This document shows positions 63,323 to 64,000 of a DNA stretch of 64,000 nt, piece by piece; position 1 is the first letter of the stretch, and each line of letters starts with the position of its first letter. Source of the stretch: Paenibacillus lutimineralis (GTDB taxonomy: Bacteria > Bacillota > Bacilli > Paenibacillales > Paenibacillaceae); assembly GCF_003991425.1 (NCBI RefSeq), contig NZ_CP034346.1, positions 1,463,501 to 1,527,500 on the forward strand, written 5' to 3'. A program made the translations under genes and the position numbers. The notes under the pieces were generated by a model. The model was not told the origin of the DNA. It made no database searches and worked only from the letters and a program-made list of their open reading frames with translations.

Positions 63323-64000
63323 GTGAAAACAAATAAAAAAAGCCTGCTTCTCGTTGCACTGCTTGCTTTTACGATGATCGTAAGCGCTTGTGGCAGCGGG
63401 AATGGCGGCAGCAAAGAACAAGGGGCTTCCGGTGAATCGTCTGCCAACTCTAGTAAGGAAACCAAAGCATCGCCAGTTACGATGACGGTTCAGTTTCCAA
63501 AGGCGGATAATCTGGCAGGTATTGAGATTATCAACAAAAGGCTGGATCGGTTCCAGGAGCAGTACCCTAATGTGACATTGAAAAAGAATGACTGGCAATA
63601 TTCGCCAGATGAAATCGGTATTAAAATGGCGGCTCATCAAGCCCCCTCTTTATTCCGGGTTCCTGCAACCGAAGGGAAGGTATTGTTAGAGCATCAATGG
63701 CTGACAGATTTAACGCCGTTTCTAGCTAACTATGAACATGCCAATGACTTCAACGAGAAATTGGCAAGTCCATTTATGATTGATGGGAAGATGCACGCCA
63801 TTCCGGCCAACGGTTATATCATGGCGGTTATGATTAATAAAAAATTATTCGAAGAGAAGAATGTCCCACTGCCAACGCCGGACTGGACCTGGGATGATTT
63901 CTATGCGGCGGCAAAAGCGACGGCCGACCCCGCTAAAGGAATTGCCGGATTTGCCATGATGGCCAAAGGCAATGAGGGCGGATGGAACTGGACTAATTTC
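63323..64000 (+). CDS. Extracellular solute-binding lipoprotein, family 1 type (3' end outside window)
   Basis: 226 codons to the window end, still open. Lipobox MIVSACGSG (Cys23). After a Ser-rich linker the SBP fold begins: VTMTVQFPKADN, FQEQYPNVTL, FMIDGKMHAIPANGYIMAVM and PTPDWTWDDFYAAAKA. These are typical of family-1 sugar-binding proteins. It starts at GTG 63323, after AAAGGGGA. It belongs to the permease pair upstream. Confidence 0.88.
   Translation, partial: MKTNKKSLLLVALLAFTMIVSACGSGNGGSKEQGASGESSANSSKETKASPVTMTVQFPKADNLAGIEIINKRLDRFQEQYPNVTLKKNDWQYSPDEIGIKMAAHQAPSLFRVPATEGKVLLEHQWLTDLTPFLANYEHANDFNEKLASPFMIDGKMHAIPANGYIMAVMINKKLFEEKNVPLPTPDWTWDDFYAAAKATADPAKGIAGFAMMAKGNEGGWNWTNF

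Overview
The window looks like a chromosomal segment of a Gram-positive, low-to-moderate GC, spore-former-type Firmicute, most probably Paenibacillus or a close relative. The evidence is the gene order tsaE-tsaB-rimI-tsaD ... ydiF ... moaC ... tatA-tatC-groES-groEL, which is the Bacillus subtilis ydiB-to-groEL order; a CIRCE operator; a tyrosyl T-box; strong AGGAGG-like ribosome binding sites with many GTG and TTG starts; SLH domains; and several YesM/YesN-type sensor kinase and AraC regulator pairs next to sugar ABC transporters, which are very common in Paenibacillus. No rRNA or tRNA gene was seen.

Layout. 1-1218: end of an ABC exporter. 1193-2764 and 9728-11124: two paralogous pairs of an M23 peptidase followed by a bactofilin. 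3166-6132: non-homologous end joining, with LigD polymerase and ligase as separate genes beside ku. 6396-9321: t6A tRNA modification (tsaE, tsaB, tsaD) with rimI. 11775-13812: a YokD/AAC(3)-like acetyltransferase, a rhodanese and a membrane protein with a probable frameshift. 14243-22144: ydiF-type ABC-F protein, 5-formyl-THF cyclo-ligase, moaC, mogA, tatA, tatC, groES, groEL. 22355-25468: an AT-rich membrane protein gene, a ferritin-like protein and a secreted M14 carboxypeptidase. 25796-31398: PucR regulator, NCS1 permease, DUF917 protein and HyuA-like protein, a likely hydantoin or related nitrogen-compound catabolic operon. 31571-36356: aldo/keto reductase, an AraC remnant, T-box and tyrS, and a CAP-SLH surface protein. 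36780-40812: an unusual operon of a GNAT-beta-sandwich protein (split by an in-frame TGA) and an amidohydrolase. 40950-42317: a Tet(K/L)-like efflux pump. 42696-50360: ABC sugar importer with two solute-binding lipoproteins and its own two-component system. 50453-57645: YitT protein, AraC regulator and a GH30-GPH transporter-GH3 beta-glucoside operon. 57875-64000: a second response regulator, kinase, two permeases and a solute-binding lipoprotein cut by the window end.

How it fits together. The left third is housekeeping interleaved with envelope and DNA-repair genes. The right third is a plant-polysaccharide-type sugar-uptake region with three regulators. Structured non-coding DNA is abundant. 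A dispersed repeat with GTTCAAAAAG-type inverted ends brackets the second M23-bactofilin pair. A degenerate 43-45 bp tandem repeat and four TGCA-centred hairpins lie between tatC and groES. Long palindromes lie upstream of the acetyltransferase and of tyrS.

The least explained system is the GNAT/beta-sandwich/amidohydrolase operon at 36780-40812. Three genes (13.3 kb, 25.8 kb and 38.0 kb) show single-base or single-codon lesions that are either real decay or sequencing errors. All functions are inferred from motifs and neighbours; no database search was possible.
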